Positions 15,177 through 21,818 of a stretch of 32,395 nucleotides of DNA are shown piece by piece. The position numbers and the translations under genes are program-made. Each line of letters begins with the position of its first letter. The first letter of the stretch is position 1. This DNA comes from a virus: IMG/VR virus record IMGVR_UViG_3300034375_000265, positions 1 through 32,395 of that record. One strand, given 5' to 3'. The notes beneath the pieces are model-generated. The model saw only the letters and a program-made list of their open reading frames with translations, had not been told where the DNA came from and searched no databases.

Positions 15177-15776
15177 TCACTTGATGTTGTGTATTCTGCG
15201 CCATGTCACCCATGTGATGGCTTGCAATTCAAACGCTTTAAGCGCACGCCCATTAACCCTTGTGCGTTTCGCGGCCTGAACATACTCTGCCTGTAGTGTA
15301 CGGTATTCCCTTACACCAATGTTGGTCTTGTCATCTGTCAAGCCCACACGTTCACCGTATGCAATATTACGTGCGTGACCGTCAATTGTGCATGTGTCGT
15401 CACCCATGATGTTACGATAGAATGAGATAATTTTTTGCCCATTCAATATAGTAATCACGCCATCATGGTCAGGCATTGCCTCAAGTATTGACCATGCTTT
15501 TTCTTTCATTTTGTGGTAGGTACATACCTTCACACTGTCGATACCATCCCCATTTACACAGGCATGGATTAAGTCTTTTGCATTTTGAATATTGCGTTCC
15601 CACTTGTTGTTTGGCGATAGACTTGCTACCACACCAACGACAACATGCAATGGAACACATGTGTCAAGCGCAATTCGGGTACAGTCTCGCAATGCGTCAG
15701 CATACCACACAATACCGTCACGCTTTTCTTCTGGTGTTGCCATCTTATATATGGCAAGAATATTTTCAACACTCAT
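15177..15776 (-). CDS. Conserved phage protein of unknown function, first gene of leftward operon, 199 aa
   Basis: This is the promoter-proximal gene of the leftward operon, the position often held by early host-takeover functions. Notable segments are VVGVVASLSPNNKWERNIQN (about residues 46-65), ILNGQKIISFYRNI, CTIDGHARNIAYG (about 129-141) and QAITWVTWRR at the C-terminus. I recall this pattern (SP.N.WE.N...A, DGHARNIA) from a widespread phage family without an assigned function. The all-helical look and the conserved D-G-H could suit a helix-hairpin-helix DNA glycosylase-type fold, a low-confidence inference. A GGGGTGA stands about 5 nt before ATG 15776. Confidence 0.78.
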   Translation of the reverse strand: MSVENILAIYKMATPEEKRDGIVWYADALRDCTRIALDTCVPLHVVVGVVASLSPNNKWERNIQNAKDLIHACVNGDGIDSVKVCTYHKMKEKAWSILEAMPDHDGVITILNGQKIISFYRNIMGDDTCTIDGHARNIAYGERVGLTDDKTNIGVREYRTLQAEYVQAAKRTRVNGRALKAFELQAITWVTWRRIHNIK

Positions 15777-16757
15777 TGTGTCACCCCTTGGTCTAGTTAT
15801 AGATTAAGAAATGGGGGTTTTGTGCATGGCATACACTACCGCTGCCGATAGTTACACTCTACCCCCGTCCTGGCACTCTCCGACCTACTGGATACCCTCT
15901 CGCTTCGACCTCACCTTATGGCTAACTAGGCGCATAGGCGTTACAGTAGGTCAGGTAATTAGGCGCACTTCTGGTGCATTATGGTCTGTACCACCCACAA
16001 GGATTTCATGTGTCCACTTGCCATCGTTCTATGCCTACACTTTTTGGGTGCTTTTGGGGCTTTTGCTGGTGATGGATACCTAGCATTTTTTGAATGTCTG
16101 GTTTTTTGGTCCTTTCGTTTTGTTTCAGTCTCTAAATCCTAATTCGCTTTATTCGGTTAGTCAATTCTTTTTTTATTCCCTTGTCGAAACTGTATCAATT
16201 TGCCGTGGCGTTTAGATATTCAGTTTCTAGATGCTTTTGGCTTTATCGGTATCAGATAATTTTTGTAAGACTCTAATCTGTCTTGCCGTTCATCTTGGTT
16301 AAATCCTATCATGAAGAAAAAAACAAAGTAAAGAAAAAAGATTTGTAATGTTTTCAATAAGTTAAGATGGTATGCCTGGTTAAGTTTTTGTTTTTATTGA
16401 TAAAATTATTTTTAAGAAAAATTTTTTATTTTTTATATATAAAGTATAAAGGGATTTGTTCATGGTGTGTTCTTAAATGTTAGGCGTCACTAAATTGTTG
16501 GGGTATGGCTAAGATTATATGCATCGCCGTTATAGTTTTGTGTTGCCTTTCATTATTCGATGCATCTATTGACTATGGTATGGCGTCAATTCATAGGATA
16601 TCCATTGACTATCCACCACCAACCCCTTGAAAATGCTGCTTTTTTTATAGAATGCTCGCGCAATTCCACCATGCGCTGGCGCGAATAAGATAAAAAGTGT
16701 CGCAATCAGGCGCAAATCGCGCGGATCAAAGGTGGCGGGCAGGGGCCACACCCCGGG

Positions 16758-16771
16758 TATACGTACGTATA
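16758..16771. repeat. 14-bp perfect palindrome TATACGTACGTATA
   Basis: The sequence is identical to its reverse complement over 14 bp and lies between the GC-rich segment and the rightward promoter. Perfect even-length palindromes of this size in phage control regions usually bind a dimeric regulator, so it is a candidate operator. Confidence 0.55.
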
Positions 16772-16836
16772 TATGGAGAAATACACAGATTGGGAAAATT
16801 AAGTGTTAACCACAAAGGCAACTCATACACAACCTA

Positions 16837-16853
16837 TGCACAAGTATTGTGCA
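16837..16853. repeat. 7-3-7 inverted repeat TGCACAA-GTA-TTGTGCA
   Basis: This is a perfect inverted repeat with 3-bp spacer, 58 bp upstream of the -35 box of the rightward promoter. Symmetry and position fit an operator for a dimeric helix-turn-helix repressor or activator. No candidate regulator gene is seen in the window. Confidence 0.55.
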
Positions 16854-16858
16854 ACAGT

Positions 16859-16873
16859 GCCTAAAAAATAGGC
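16859..16873. repeat. 5-5-5 inverted repeat GCCTA-AAAAA-TAGGC
   Basis: An inverted repeat with an A5 spacer immediately follows the 16837-16853 palindrome. It could be a second protein-binding site with a bent A-tract centre. The stem is too short to be a convincing terminator and no T-run follows. Confidence 0.4.
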
Positions 16874-16910
16874 AACTTATGATAATTGCTGCGACATATG
16901 CAGTTTATGC

Positions 16911-16939
16911 TTGACACGATTTTCGGGGTATGGTATAAC
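16911..16939 (+). promoter_or_regulatory. Sigma-70 promoter for the rightward genes
   Basis: A perfect -35 box TTGACA (16911-16916), a 17-bp spacer and a -10 box TATAAC (16934-16939) form a near-consensus host-type promoter, starting transcription around 16946. It would drive the small genes from 17122 and probably the lytic and head genes, giving a leader of about 175 nt that contains the ACATTA repeat array. No phage RNA polymerase gene is in the window, consistent with use of host RNA polymerase. Confidence 0.8.
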
Positions 16940-16952
16940 ATATATAAAATAA

Positions 16953-17064
16953 AACATTAGATGTTCTACATTAAATAAAGAAACATAGATGTAAGAACAT
17001 TAGATGTTAAAGACATTAAATGAAAACATTAAATATAGATAAACTTGTTAAAGACATTTAATGT
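16953..17064 (+). repeat. Array of ACATTA(G/A)ATG(T) repeats, iteron- or operator-like
   Basis: At least seven related units lie in 112 bp: AACATTAGATGTT (16953-16965), ACATTAAATAA (16968-16978), AACATAGATGT (16982-16992), AACATTAGATGTT (16996-17008), ACATTAAATG (17013-17022), AACATTAAATA (17025-17035) and the perfect palindrome ACATTTAATGT (17054-17064). Several are inverted repeats of AACAT/ATGTT around a short centre. Spacing of about 13-17 bp between unit starts puts the first units near one helical turn or a little more apart. The array lies just downstream of the 16911 promoter, where bound protein would block transcription; alternatively it is a replication iteron set. Confidence 0.7.
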
Positions 17065-17121
17065 TACATCCAATATACCCCATATAGACTAAATTTCGTA
17101 TTTCCAAAAAAGTAGTTGACA

Positions 17122-17370
17122 ATGGCGAAAAAATCTGTAAAACTATATACAGACGATGTTCTTGAAGCATTTTATGAAGCAATTAGAACGAACACATTAG
17201 ATAGATTACACATACCTCATAGCGATGTATTTTATGTACGTAAGGCAGTAGAAGCCCATTATGGCCGCCCTTTCACATTAGAACACGTAGAGTGGGCAAT
17301 GCGTATGGAAGGGTGGACAGACGATGCTGACAGCAATGGTACTGGTGTGCAGTCTGATTACACGGGATGA
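17122..17370 (+). CDS. Hypothetical protein, 82 aa, first rightward gene
   Basis: This is the first gene after the rightward promoter. It encodes a mixed helical protein: MAKKSVKLYTDDVLEAFYEA followed by a segment with HIPHSDVFYVRKAVEAHYGR and a WAMRMEGW motif, ending in a polar tail. A helix-turn-helix-like fold (two helices flanking residues 30-65) is possible but not recognised. A TTG six bases upstream is an alternative start; ATG is preferred because the next gene cluster also uses MAK starts. No clear ribosome-binding site is present (AAAAAAGTAG only). Confidence 0.65.
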   Translation: MAKKSVKLYTDDVLEAFYEAIRTNTLDRLHIPHSDVFYVRKAVEAHYGRPFTLEHVEWAMRMEGWTDDADSNGTGVQSDYTG

Positions 17371-17530
17371 CTGTGTACAGTTTACAGACAATAGAGGCCC
17401 GTACAAAACCGAAGAAGAATGTCTAGTCCGTGTTGAAGAGATGGTGGCAAGTATTACACCGACTCTCCCACGTGTTCCTGTACAATTTATGTGGAAGTGT
17501 GAAGAACTAAAAAAAGGTTCATCCGTATGA
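17324..17530 (+). CDS. Small possibly exported protein, 68 aa
   Basis: The N-terminus (MLTAMVLVCSLITRDDC) has a short hydrophobic stretch like a minimal signal or membrane-anchor segment. It is followed by CVQFTDNRGPYKTEEECLVR, whose cysteine spacing suggests a disulfide. A C-terminal segment FMWKCEELKKG has a further cysteine. Similar small Cys-containing proteins with a hydrophobic start are common in marine phages but unnamed. It overlaps the previous gene by 47 nt in another frame and has GGTGGA before the ATG. Periplasmic location is inference. Confidence 0.6.
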   Translation: MLTAMVLVCSLITRDDCVQFTDNRGPYKTEEECLVRVEEMVASITPTLPRVPVQFMWKCEELKKGSSV

Positions 17531-17829
17531 CTATTGAATATCGCGGTACAAAGTTTCCAGGTTATAACAAACCGATTAAGTCAAACCGTGAAGGTAAGAA
17601 GATGATGGTTCTTGCCAAAGACGGTGATAAAGTTAAGTTGATACATTTTGGTGCTACAGGCTATGGTCACAACTATAGTGCTGCGGCGCGTAAGTCGTTT
17701 CGTGCTAGGCACAACTGTGATACAGCGAATGACAAGTTGACTGCTCGCTATTGGGCATGTCGGCATTTGTGGAAAGGTCCGGGTGGCAGTACAAAGTCTA
17801 GCCCAAAGTCACGCAAAGGAAAATACTAA
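17527..17829 (+). CDS. Conserved small phage protein with RHNCDTA...LTARYWACR motif, 100 aa
   Basis: The central block KSFRARHNCDTANDKLTARY followed by WACRHLW (about residues 56-83) is a pattern I recall from many marine phages, often as a short protein near structural genes. A preceding strand IHFGATGYGHNYS belongs to the same family. The His/Cys residues could bind a metal ion. The C-terminus is basic (GGSTKSSPKSRKGKY). It starts with an ATGA overlap and ends in TAATG with the next gene. Function unknown; a minor virion or DNA-associated role is possible. Confidence 0.8.
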   Translation: MTIEYRGTKFPGYNKPIKSNREGKKMMVLAKDGDKVKLIHFGATGYGHNYSAAARKSFRARHNCDTANDKLTARYWACRHLWKGPGGSTKSSPKSRKGKY

Positions 17830-18173
17830 TGGCTAAGAACAAGAAAGAGCAAATTGGGCAACTATACGAGAAAGCTAGATTCTTTATTGATGGTGCTATT
17901 GAAATGGGTGATCTGACACGGGATCAAGCAAGGAAAGATTTTGGTGCTAATATTTTCAACAAAGAGTCTGTTGTAAACGATGCACTTAGAGAAGGTGTAT
18001 CTATTTCTGAAGCACGTGAAGCTGTGCAAGAAATTATTGATGGTGCTAAAGAAGTTTATGCAGAAAAAGAAGCGCAACAAAAAGCCAAACTTGCAGCACG
18101 TAAGGGCGCACAAGATATGCGAGTAGGCGGTATGGTAAAGTCTACCGTTGATCGGAGAAAGAGTCGTGGCTAA
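17829..18173 (+). CDS. Hypothetical helical protein with C-terminal GG motif, 114 aa
   Basis: The body (residues 1-90) is predicted helical and charged, including EAREAVQEIIDGAKEVYAEK with heptad-like spacing. The C-terminus MRVGGMVKSTVDRRKSRG is basic and contains the [MK]-x-GG-[MLV] motif recurring in neighbouring small proteins and in the 1234-residue virion-cluster protein. No family is known to me. It begins in a TAATG junction and overlaps the next gene by 8 nt. Confidence 0.68.
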   Translation: MAKNKKEQIGQLYEKARFFIDGAIEMGDLTRDQARKDFGANIFNKESVVNDALREGVSISEAREAVQEIIDGAKEVYAEKEAQQKAKLAARKGAQDMRVGGMVKSTVDRRKSRG

Positions 18174-18408
18174 GAACAAGAAAGACGATATGGTAACTGT
18201 TGTGTCAATCGGTGTTAGTTCTATGCCAAAGGACAAGATTAAAAAGATGAAGAAGGGCATGATGCGCGGTGGTGTTGCCAATGGTAAAGAGCATATGTAT
18301 GCTGCTGGTGGCAGTGTTACTGACAAGTTGCCAAACACAGGCTTGCGTAAATTGGCCTCCACATCTAAAGGACGGGATGCTGTACGTAACATGGGATTTG
18401 ACGTATAG
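18166..18408 (+). CDS. Hypothetical protein, 80 aa, GTG start, two GG motifs
   Basis: The GTG at 18166 is chosen as start because CGGAGAAAGA lies upstream and the resulting N-terminus (M/V-AKNKKDD) mirrors that of the previous gene (MAKNKKEQ), suggesting duplication of a leader segment. ATG 18190 is the alternative. The protein has a short beta-like N-terminus (VTVVSIGVSSMP), a basic stretch (KDKIKKMKKGMMRGGVANGK) and AAGGSVTDKLP, then GLRKLASTSKGRDAV. It is probably a small nucleic-acid- or virion-associated protein; function unknown. Confidence 0.6.
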   Translation: MAKNKKDDMVTVVSIGVSSMPKDKIKKMKKGMMRGGVANGKEHMYAAGGSVTDKLPNTGLRKLASTSKGRDAVRNMGFDV

Positions 18409-18410
18409 CG

Positions 18411-19013
18411 GTGCATCCTGTAGAAAAAGATATACGTAATTGGTCTAAAAACTTTCTTGAAATACCTAACGACAAGTTAAATGGACTACCACCTTGCCCC
18501 TATGCTAAACAGGCATGGGCTGATGACAAGGTTACTTTTAGCATCAACACTGGCATAGATGGACTGGTACAGTCTGTGCGTGACTTTGATAAACATGACT
18601 ATGACATAGTTGTGTGGGCTAGTGAAGCCTTACCCGACATGGAATATCTGGATGGTTTCTGTGACGGTGTTAACGAAGCAATGTCAGTGTCAGGTACTGA
18701 CTTACACTTAATGGTATTTCATCCAGACTATGATGCTGAGAAGGCTGGTCTGGACTTTCTCATTGAAGATGGGGTAGTTGATAATTCCTTGACATACTGC
18801 ATGGTATTTGTGCAGAGACTATCTGTATTGGACGATGCAGCATTGAGTTTAGAAAAGAGTGGCTACTACTTAAAGTTTCCCGTAGAAGTATTTCACTCAT
18901 TAGTTATAGACAGACGGAGATTGAGAAATGAAGGGCAAGACAAAAGTAGCAGCGAAGAAAATGATGCGTGGAGGAGTTGCCAAGAAGCGAATGCGCGGCG
19001 GTGGCATGGCTAA
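18411..19013 (+). CDS. Hypothetical protein, 200 aa, GTG start
   Basis: The GTG at 18411 is the only sensible start (the next ATG is deep inside), 2 nt after the previous stop; coupling is likely because no good ribosome-binding site exists. The N-terminus VEKDIRNWSKNFLEIPNDKL followed by NGLPPCPYAKQAW is a motif (LPPCP.A..AW) that I recall in a conserved bacterial/phage unknown family. Residues 60-160 look like an alternating alpha/beta fold (DYDIVVWASEA, LHLMVFHPDYDAE, TYCMVFVQRL). The last 28 residues overlap the next gene in another frame and are low-complexity and polar. Confidence 0.75.
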   Translation: MHPVEKDIRNWSKNFLEIPNDKLNGLPPCPYAKQAWADDKVTFSINTGIDGLVQSVRDFDKHDYDIVVWASEALPDMEYLDGFCDGVNEAMSVSGTDLHLMVFHPDYDAEKAGLDFLIEDGVVDNSLTYCMVFVQRLSVLDDAALSLEKSGYYLKFPVEVFHSLVIDRRRLRNEGQDKSSSEENDAWRSCQEANARRWHG

Positions 19014-19071
19014 GATGGCTGCTAAAAAGAAAATGATGATGCGTGGTGGCATGGCTAAGAAGAAGAAATAA
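18928..19071 (+). CDS. Lys/Met/Gly-rich repeat peptide, 47 aa
   Basis: GGAG lies 9 nt before ATG 18928. The product is almost entirely K, M, R, G and A, and contains three imperfect copies of MMRGG(V/M)AKK (near residues 12-20, 22-29 and 36-45). It overlaps the end of the 200-aa gene by 86 nt in another frame and joins the next gene through TAATG. The repetitive, strongly basic composition suggests a disordered nucleic-acid or membrane binder. Its motif matches the GG motifs in neighbours and in the large virion-cluster protein. Confidence 0.6.
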   Translation: MKGKTKVAAKKMMRGGVAKKRMRGGGMAKMAAKKKMMMRGGMAKKKK

Positions 19072-19181
19072 TGGCAAAGCAATACGCCAATAGTTTTATG
19101 AAAAAGAAGCGCATTAGGCGTCCGGGTGTTCACAAGAAAAATGTGAATAAGCGGAACAAGCCTAAAGCATATTTTGGATAG
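19071..19181 (+). CDS. Tiny basic protein, 36 aa
   Basis: ATG 19071 overlaps the previous stop (TAATG) and the frame ends at TAG 19181, 3 nt before the next gene. The sequence MAKQYANSFMKKKRIRRPGV followed by HKKNVNKRNKPKAYFG contains the element RPGVHKKN, which I recall from short basic phage proteins located near structural genes. It is almost wholly basic and likely binds nucleic acid; it may be packaged. Too short for any confident function. Confidence 0.6.
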   Translation: MAKQYANSFMKKKRIRRPGVHKKNVNKRNKPKAYFG

Positions 19182-19184
19182 ACA

Positions 19185-19934
19185 ATGAGTATAACAAGCT
19201 ACCCACAATTGATTGGAATGGGTGGGGGTGTTGGTTACTACCCCTACTTTGTACAGGTATCCCGTGGTCTTGTAAATGGTCACAAACGCATATTCAAGTT
19301 TGGTCACAATTCTGTAATTCAAGACGTAGAAGAAACCATTTGGGATGGTGGTGGTATATACACTTACCCATCTAGTGCTGTGGCTATGACAGTGACTAGC
19401 GGTGCAGGTGCTACGGATAATGGTGTGCAGGTAAATGTAGGTGGTCTGGATGCTGATTATAATGAAGTCAACGAGACTGTCACACTGGCTGGTAGTGGTA
19501 CGGCTACAACAACCCAAACATTCCTGCGGGTTAATCGCTGTTTCATAGCGGGGTCTACTGCTCCCACTGATGACGTAACTGTAGCCAACGGCGGCACTAC
19601 TTATGCACAGATTACCAATGGTGAAAATCAAACCCTGATGACAGTGTGGACTGTACCTGCTGGATATACGGCATATCTACTAGCATTAGATGCTACTGCG
19701 TTTACAGAACAGAACAACAAGGTCGCTACGTTGCGCTATCTTACACGAGAACTTAACGGCGTGTTTCGTGTTAAGAATAAGTTTGATTTGTTTCAGGCGG
19801 CGTTTCACCAAAACTACATTACGCCTGAACCTATTTCAGAAAAGACAGACATTGAGTTTCGCGCTGTAGCCACTAGTTCGAATGCAGACTTACGTGTAGC
19901 TGCTTCAATGGACATCCTTTACATAGAGAACTAA
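19185..19934 (+). CDS. Probable virion structural protein, beta-rich, 249 aa
   Basis: The protein is rich in Gly, Thr, Val, Ala and Asn and has an alternating strand pattern (VAMTVTSGAG, NGVQVNVGGLDADYNEVNET, TLAGSGTATTTQTFLRVNR), typical of phage decoration, fibre or connector beta-sandwich proteins. Residues 1-60 contain GMGGGVGYYPYF and FKFGHNSVIQDVEETIWDGG, which I recall from marine phage virion proteins. No enzyme motif. It is followed 1 nt later by a second smaller beta-rich protein, and the two may form one structure on the capsid or tail. Assignment is by composition and context. Confidence 0.68.
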   Translation: MSITSYPQLIGMGGGVGYYPYFVQVSRGLVNGHKRIFKFGHNSVIQDVEETIWDGGGIYTYPSSAVAMTVTSGAGATDNGVQVNVGGLDADYNEVNETVTLAGSGTATTTQTFLRVNRCFIAGSTAPTDDVTVANGGTTYAQITNGENQTLMTVWTVPAGYTAYLLALDATAFTEQNNKVATLRYLTRELNGVFRVKNKFDLFQAAFHQNYITPEPISEKTDIEFRAVATSSNADLRVAASMDILYIEN

Positions 19935-19935
19935 T

Positions 19936-20274
19936 ATGGAAACAAAGAACCGCACCGTTGGACTTGAACTGACCACAAGTAATGCAGACATCTACACTGT
20001 TCCATCAAACTATGAAGCAGAGGTAGATAATATATACATTAATAATGCTAGTTCTTCTAACGTGACATTTAGTTTAGATTGGTATGATAACCAAAGTGCT
20101 ACATATTATACCCTTGCTGAAAATGTTGAATTGCTAGGTAATTCACTGCTTCAGATTAACGATGACCCATTATGGTTGTTTAAGGGTGACAAATTGCGTG
20201 GCCTTGCCAGCGTAGGCAGTGCCGTAACTGTTACTGTAAAACTTAAAGAATCATATATGCCTCAACGGAGTTAA
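19936..20274 (+). CDS. Probable small virion structural protein, beta-rich, 112 aa
   Basis: The sequence alternates like a compact beta-sandwich (TVGLELTTSNADIYTVPSNY, VTFSLDWYDN, AVTVTVKLKESY). It is rich in Ser, Asn and Thr with no cysteine, fitting a head-decoration or adaptor protein. It lies one base after the previous beta-rich gene and precedes the small basic and lysis genes. CGGAG near its 3' end serves the next gene. No exact family is recognised. Confidence 0.65.
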   Translation: METKNRTVGLELTTSNADIYTVPSNYEAEVDNIYINNASSSNVTFSLDWYDNQSATYYTLAENVELLGNSLLQINDDPLWLFKGDKLRGLASVGSAVTVTVKLKESYMPQRS

Positions 20275-20279
20275 AGGAG

Positions 20280-20642
20280 ATGCCGCTTACACCTAAAGGA
20301 AAAAAGATTAAATCTGCTATGACCAAGCAATATGGGGAGAAAAAAGGTGAGAGAGTTTTCTACGGGGCAGCACAAAGAGGCACGATTAGCGGCGTGGAGA
20401 AGGAACAAAAAGAATACAAGAAAGGTGGCAGCGTTAGAAAAACTAGCAAATCGAAGGTCACTAAAAAGAAGAGCAAGAGTAGAGTTAATGAAGCTGGCAA
20501 CTACACTAAGCCAGCATTGAGAAAAAGATTATTTGAAAAGATTAAAGCTGGCAGCAAAGGTGGTAAACCAGGTCAGTGGTCAGCACGTAAGGCACAGATG
20601 CTGGCAAGAGAATATAAAGCAGCAGGCGGTGGATATAAATAA
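20280..20642 (+). CDS. Basic two-part phage protein (DUF5872-like C-terminus), 120 aa
   Basis: The N-terminal module (KGKKIKSAMTKQYGEKKGER then VFYGAAQRGTI) and the C-terminal module (NYTKPALRKRLFEKIKAGSK then GGKPGQWSARKAQMLAREYK) are each patterns I recall from phage small basic proteins; the latter resembles the DUF5872 type, name given from memory. A linker with KKGGSVRKTSKSK joins them. The whole is very basic, suggesting DNA binding. CGGAG about 9 nt upstream of ATG sets the start. It ends in a TAATG junction with a membrane protein gene. Function unknown. Confidence 0.75.
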   Translation: MPLTPKGKKIKSAMTKQYGEKKGERVFYGAAQRGTISGVEKEQKEYKKGGSVRKTSKSKVTKKKSKSRVNEAGNYTKPALRKRLFEKIKAGSKGGKPGQWSARKAQMLAREYKAAGGGYK

Positions 20643-20839
20643 TGGAAAAGCAAATCGTTGGTGGTTTGATGGCATTGCTTATGGCATTGGCTGCATGGAA
20701 TATGAAAACTGTAAATGAACTTCAACTTGAAATGAGAGAAGTTATGATAGGACATGCCACTGCAAAAGATATAGAAGAACTACGTCAAGATGTCCTGCGT
20801 CTGCAGTGGGTTTTACACGACAAGGCTGTAGATAAATGA
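20642..20839 (+). CDS. Small membrane protein with coiled coil, 65 aa
   Basis: The N-terminal hydrophobic segment (about residues 5-19, IVGGLMALLMALAAW) is a single transmembrane helix, followed by a charged helix with heptad pattern (ELQLEMREVMIG ... IEELRQDVLRLQWVL). This topology is common among phage lysis-associated or haemolysin-like small proteins. It lies in the lysis region upstream of holin and endolysin. It could be an accessory holin or spanin-like factor; no outer-membrane lipobox is seen. Starts with a TAATG overlap. Confidence 0.65.
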   Translation: MEKQIVGGLMALLMALAAWNMKTVNELQLEMREVMIGHATAKDIEELRQDVLRLQWVLHDKAVDK

Positions 20840-20840
20840 T

Positions 20841-21068
20841 ATGGAACACGTGTTCCTACTTCTGGTTTATTTAGGTACAGGAGATTTCAGAAGGCCAGCT
20901 AGTCAAGATATGTATTTCTGGAATATAGACAGATGTAATTATTTTGCTAAACAAATAACACAAAGGTATGGTAATTATCAATATAGAGATTTTGTAGACC
21001 CAAAAGACCGGGTGACAGCTTACTGTGTACCCAAATACGTTAACCCCGACAACGTAAGGATATACTAA
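20841..21068 (+). CDS. Hypothetical protein with hydrophobic N-terminus, 75 aa
   Basis: The N-terminus MEHVFLLLVYLGTGDFRRPA has a short hydrophobic stretch that may act as a signal or anchor. The rest contains two cysteines (around residues 31 and 62) in DRCNYFAKQITQRYGNYQYR and TAYCVPKY. I recall homologous small proteins with TGDFRR..SQDMYF and a later YC.P motif from other marine phages, all unnamed. The cysteine pair may form a disulfide outside the cytoplasm. It is placed among membrane and lysis genes. Location and role are inference. Confidence 0.65.
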   Translation: MEHVFLLLVYLGTGDFRRPASQDMYFWNIDRCNYFAKQITQRYGNYQYRDFVDPKDRVTAYCVPKYVNPDNVRIY

Positions 21069-21548
21069 ATGGACCCGATTACTGCGATGGCGACCGCATC
21101 TGCAGCGTTCAATACTATTAAACAAGGCTTTCAAGTAGGCCGTGACATAGAGCAGATGGCGTCAGACTTAGGACGCTGGATGGGCGCACTGTCTGATTTG
21201 GAACAGGCAGAGAAAGAAGCAAAGAACCCACCAATATTTAAAAAACTGTTTGCAGGTTCGTCTGTCGAACAAGAGGCTATGGAAGCCTTTGCTGCAAAGA
21301 CTAAAGCAGAAAAGCAAAGAGAAGAATTAAAGACGTGGATACAGTATACGATGGGTCAGTCCAAATGGGATGAACTCATTCGTATGGAAGCCGATATAAG
21401 AAAACAAAGGCAGGAAACTTTGTATCGCCAACGGGAACGTAGGCAGAAGTTTGTAGAGATTGTTGTAATAATACTATCTAGTATGATAGCAGTGGGTATA
21501 TTAGGTGGTCTTGTCTATTGGGGAATGGCACGTAGGGGAATGGTGTAA
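21069..21548 (+). CDS. Conserved phage protein with C-terminal transmembrane helix, 159 aa
   Basis: It begins MDPITAMATASAAFNTIKQG, then residues 28-125 form long charged helices including DLGRWMGALSDLEQAEKEAK and RMEADIRKQRQETLYRQRER. Residues about 127-152 (VEIVVIILSSMIAVGILGGL ...) are a single transmembrane helix followed by a short basic tail. I recall this architecture as a common unnamed phage family. A helical rod with a C-terminal anchor suggests a membrane or tail-channel role or an accessory lysis function. TAATG-type junction with the next gene. Confidence 0.75.
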   Translation: MDPITAMATASAAFNTIKQGFQVGRDIEQMASDLGRWMGALSDLEQAEKEAKNPPIFKKLFAGSSVEQEAMEAFAAKTKAEKQREELKTWIQYTMGQSKWDELIRMEADIRKQRQETLYRQRERRQKFVEIVVIILSSMIAVGILGGLVYWGMARRGMV

Positions 21549-21796
21549 TGGCACTTGCAAAGTCACAACGAAGCCTGAAAAGATGGACAAAGCAGAAATG
21601 GCGTACTAAGTCAGGTGAACCATCTGGTAAAACAGGCGAGAGGTATTTGCCTGAGAAAGCCATTAAAGCATTAAGCCCAGCAGAGTATGCAGCAACAACA
21701 AAAGCAAAGCGGGAAGGTACACGTGCAGGAAAACAGTTTGTACGACAGCCAAAATCAATTGCAAAGAAGACTGCAAGATTTCGCAGAGGATCGTAA
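21548..21796 (+). CDS. Small basic conserved phage protein, 82 aa
   Basis: The protein contains RWTKQKWRTKSGEPSGKTGE followed by RYLPEKAIKALSPAEYAATT and a basic C-terminus (AKKTARFRRGS). The block W.T.SG.PS.KTGERYLP is a recurrent phage motif known to me from small unnamed proteins in marine phages. Strong positive charge and absence of hydrophobic segments suggest nucleic-acid binding. Its position within the lysis/membrane gene group does not clarify its role. It starts in a TAATG junction with the previous gene. Confidence 0.75.
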   Translation: MALAKSQRSLKRWTKQKWRTKSGEPSGKTGERYLPEKAIKALSPAEYAATTKAKREGTRAGKQFVRQPKSIAKKTARFRRGS

Positions 21797-21818
21797 CATA
21801 AAGTTGTTACGTGAAGAG

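Larger units (their letters stand above)
15777..16910. other. Gene-poor divergent control region, left part
   Basis: No convincing gene lies between the leftward operon start and the rightward promoter. 15800-16080 is fairly GC-rich with small overlapping ORFs lacking ribosome-binding sites, and contains a repeated TAGGCGCA (near 15927 and 15959). 16310-16450 is extremely A/T-rich (oligo-A then oligo-T and TATATA runs), a possible unwinding element for replication start. 16560-16760 is more GC-rich, with a repeated ATTGACTAT (about 16567 and 16599) and an inverted repeat TCGCGC/GCGCGA (16656-16661 and 16679-16684). The leftward promoter(s), replication origin and possibly attP should be here, but none can be pinned down; no tRNA 3' end was recognised. 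Confidence 0.6.

Noticed and set aside
15796-15801. Leftward -10 box TATAAC just upstream of the first leftward gene
   Set aside because: Same hexamer as the two good promoters, but the region 16-17 bp upstream on that strand (ACAAAA/CACAAA) is a poor -35, so it is not listed as a promoter.
15800-15960. Possible tRNA or cobalamin riboswitch on the minus strand
   Set aside because: A GGTCGAAGC and a GCCAGGACGG segment caught the eye, but no cloverleaf stems nor a B12-box could be formed by eye.
15811-16083. Rightward 90-codon ORF in the divergent region
   Set aside because: No ribosome-binding site, odd composition (many Trp, Ser, Pro), orientation without a promoter, and no resemblance to any phage protein; more likely non-coding.
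16566-16751. Leftward 61-codon ORF (MWPLPATFDPRDLR...) in the GC-richer segment
   Set aside because: No ribosome-binding site and no gene neighbours in that strand for 800 bp. Might be a host-derived fragment such as an attP arm, but no tRNA 3' end or known gene end was recognised.
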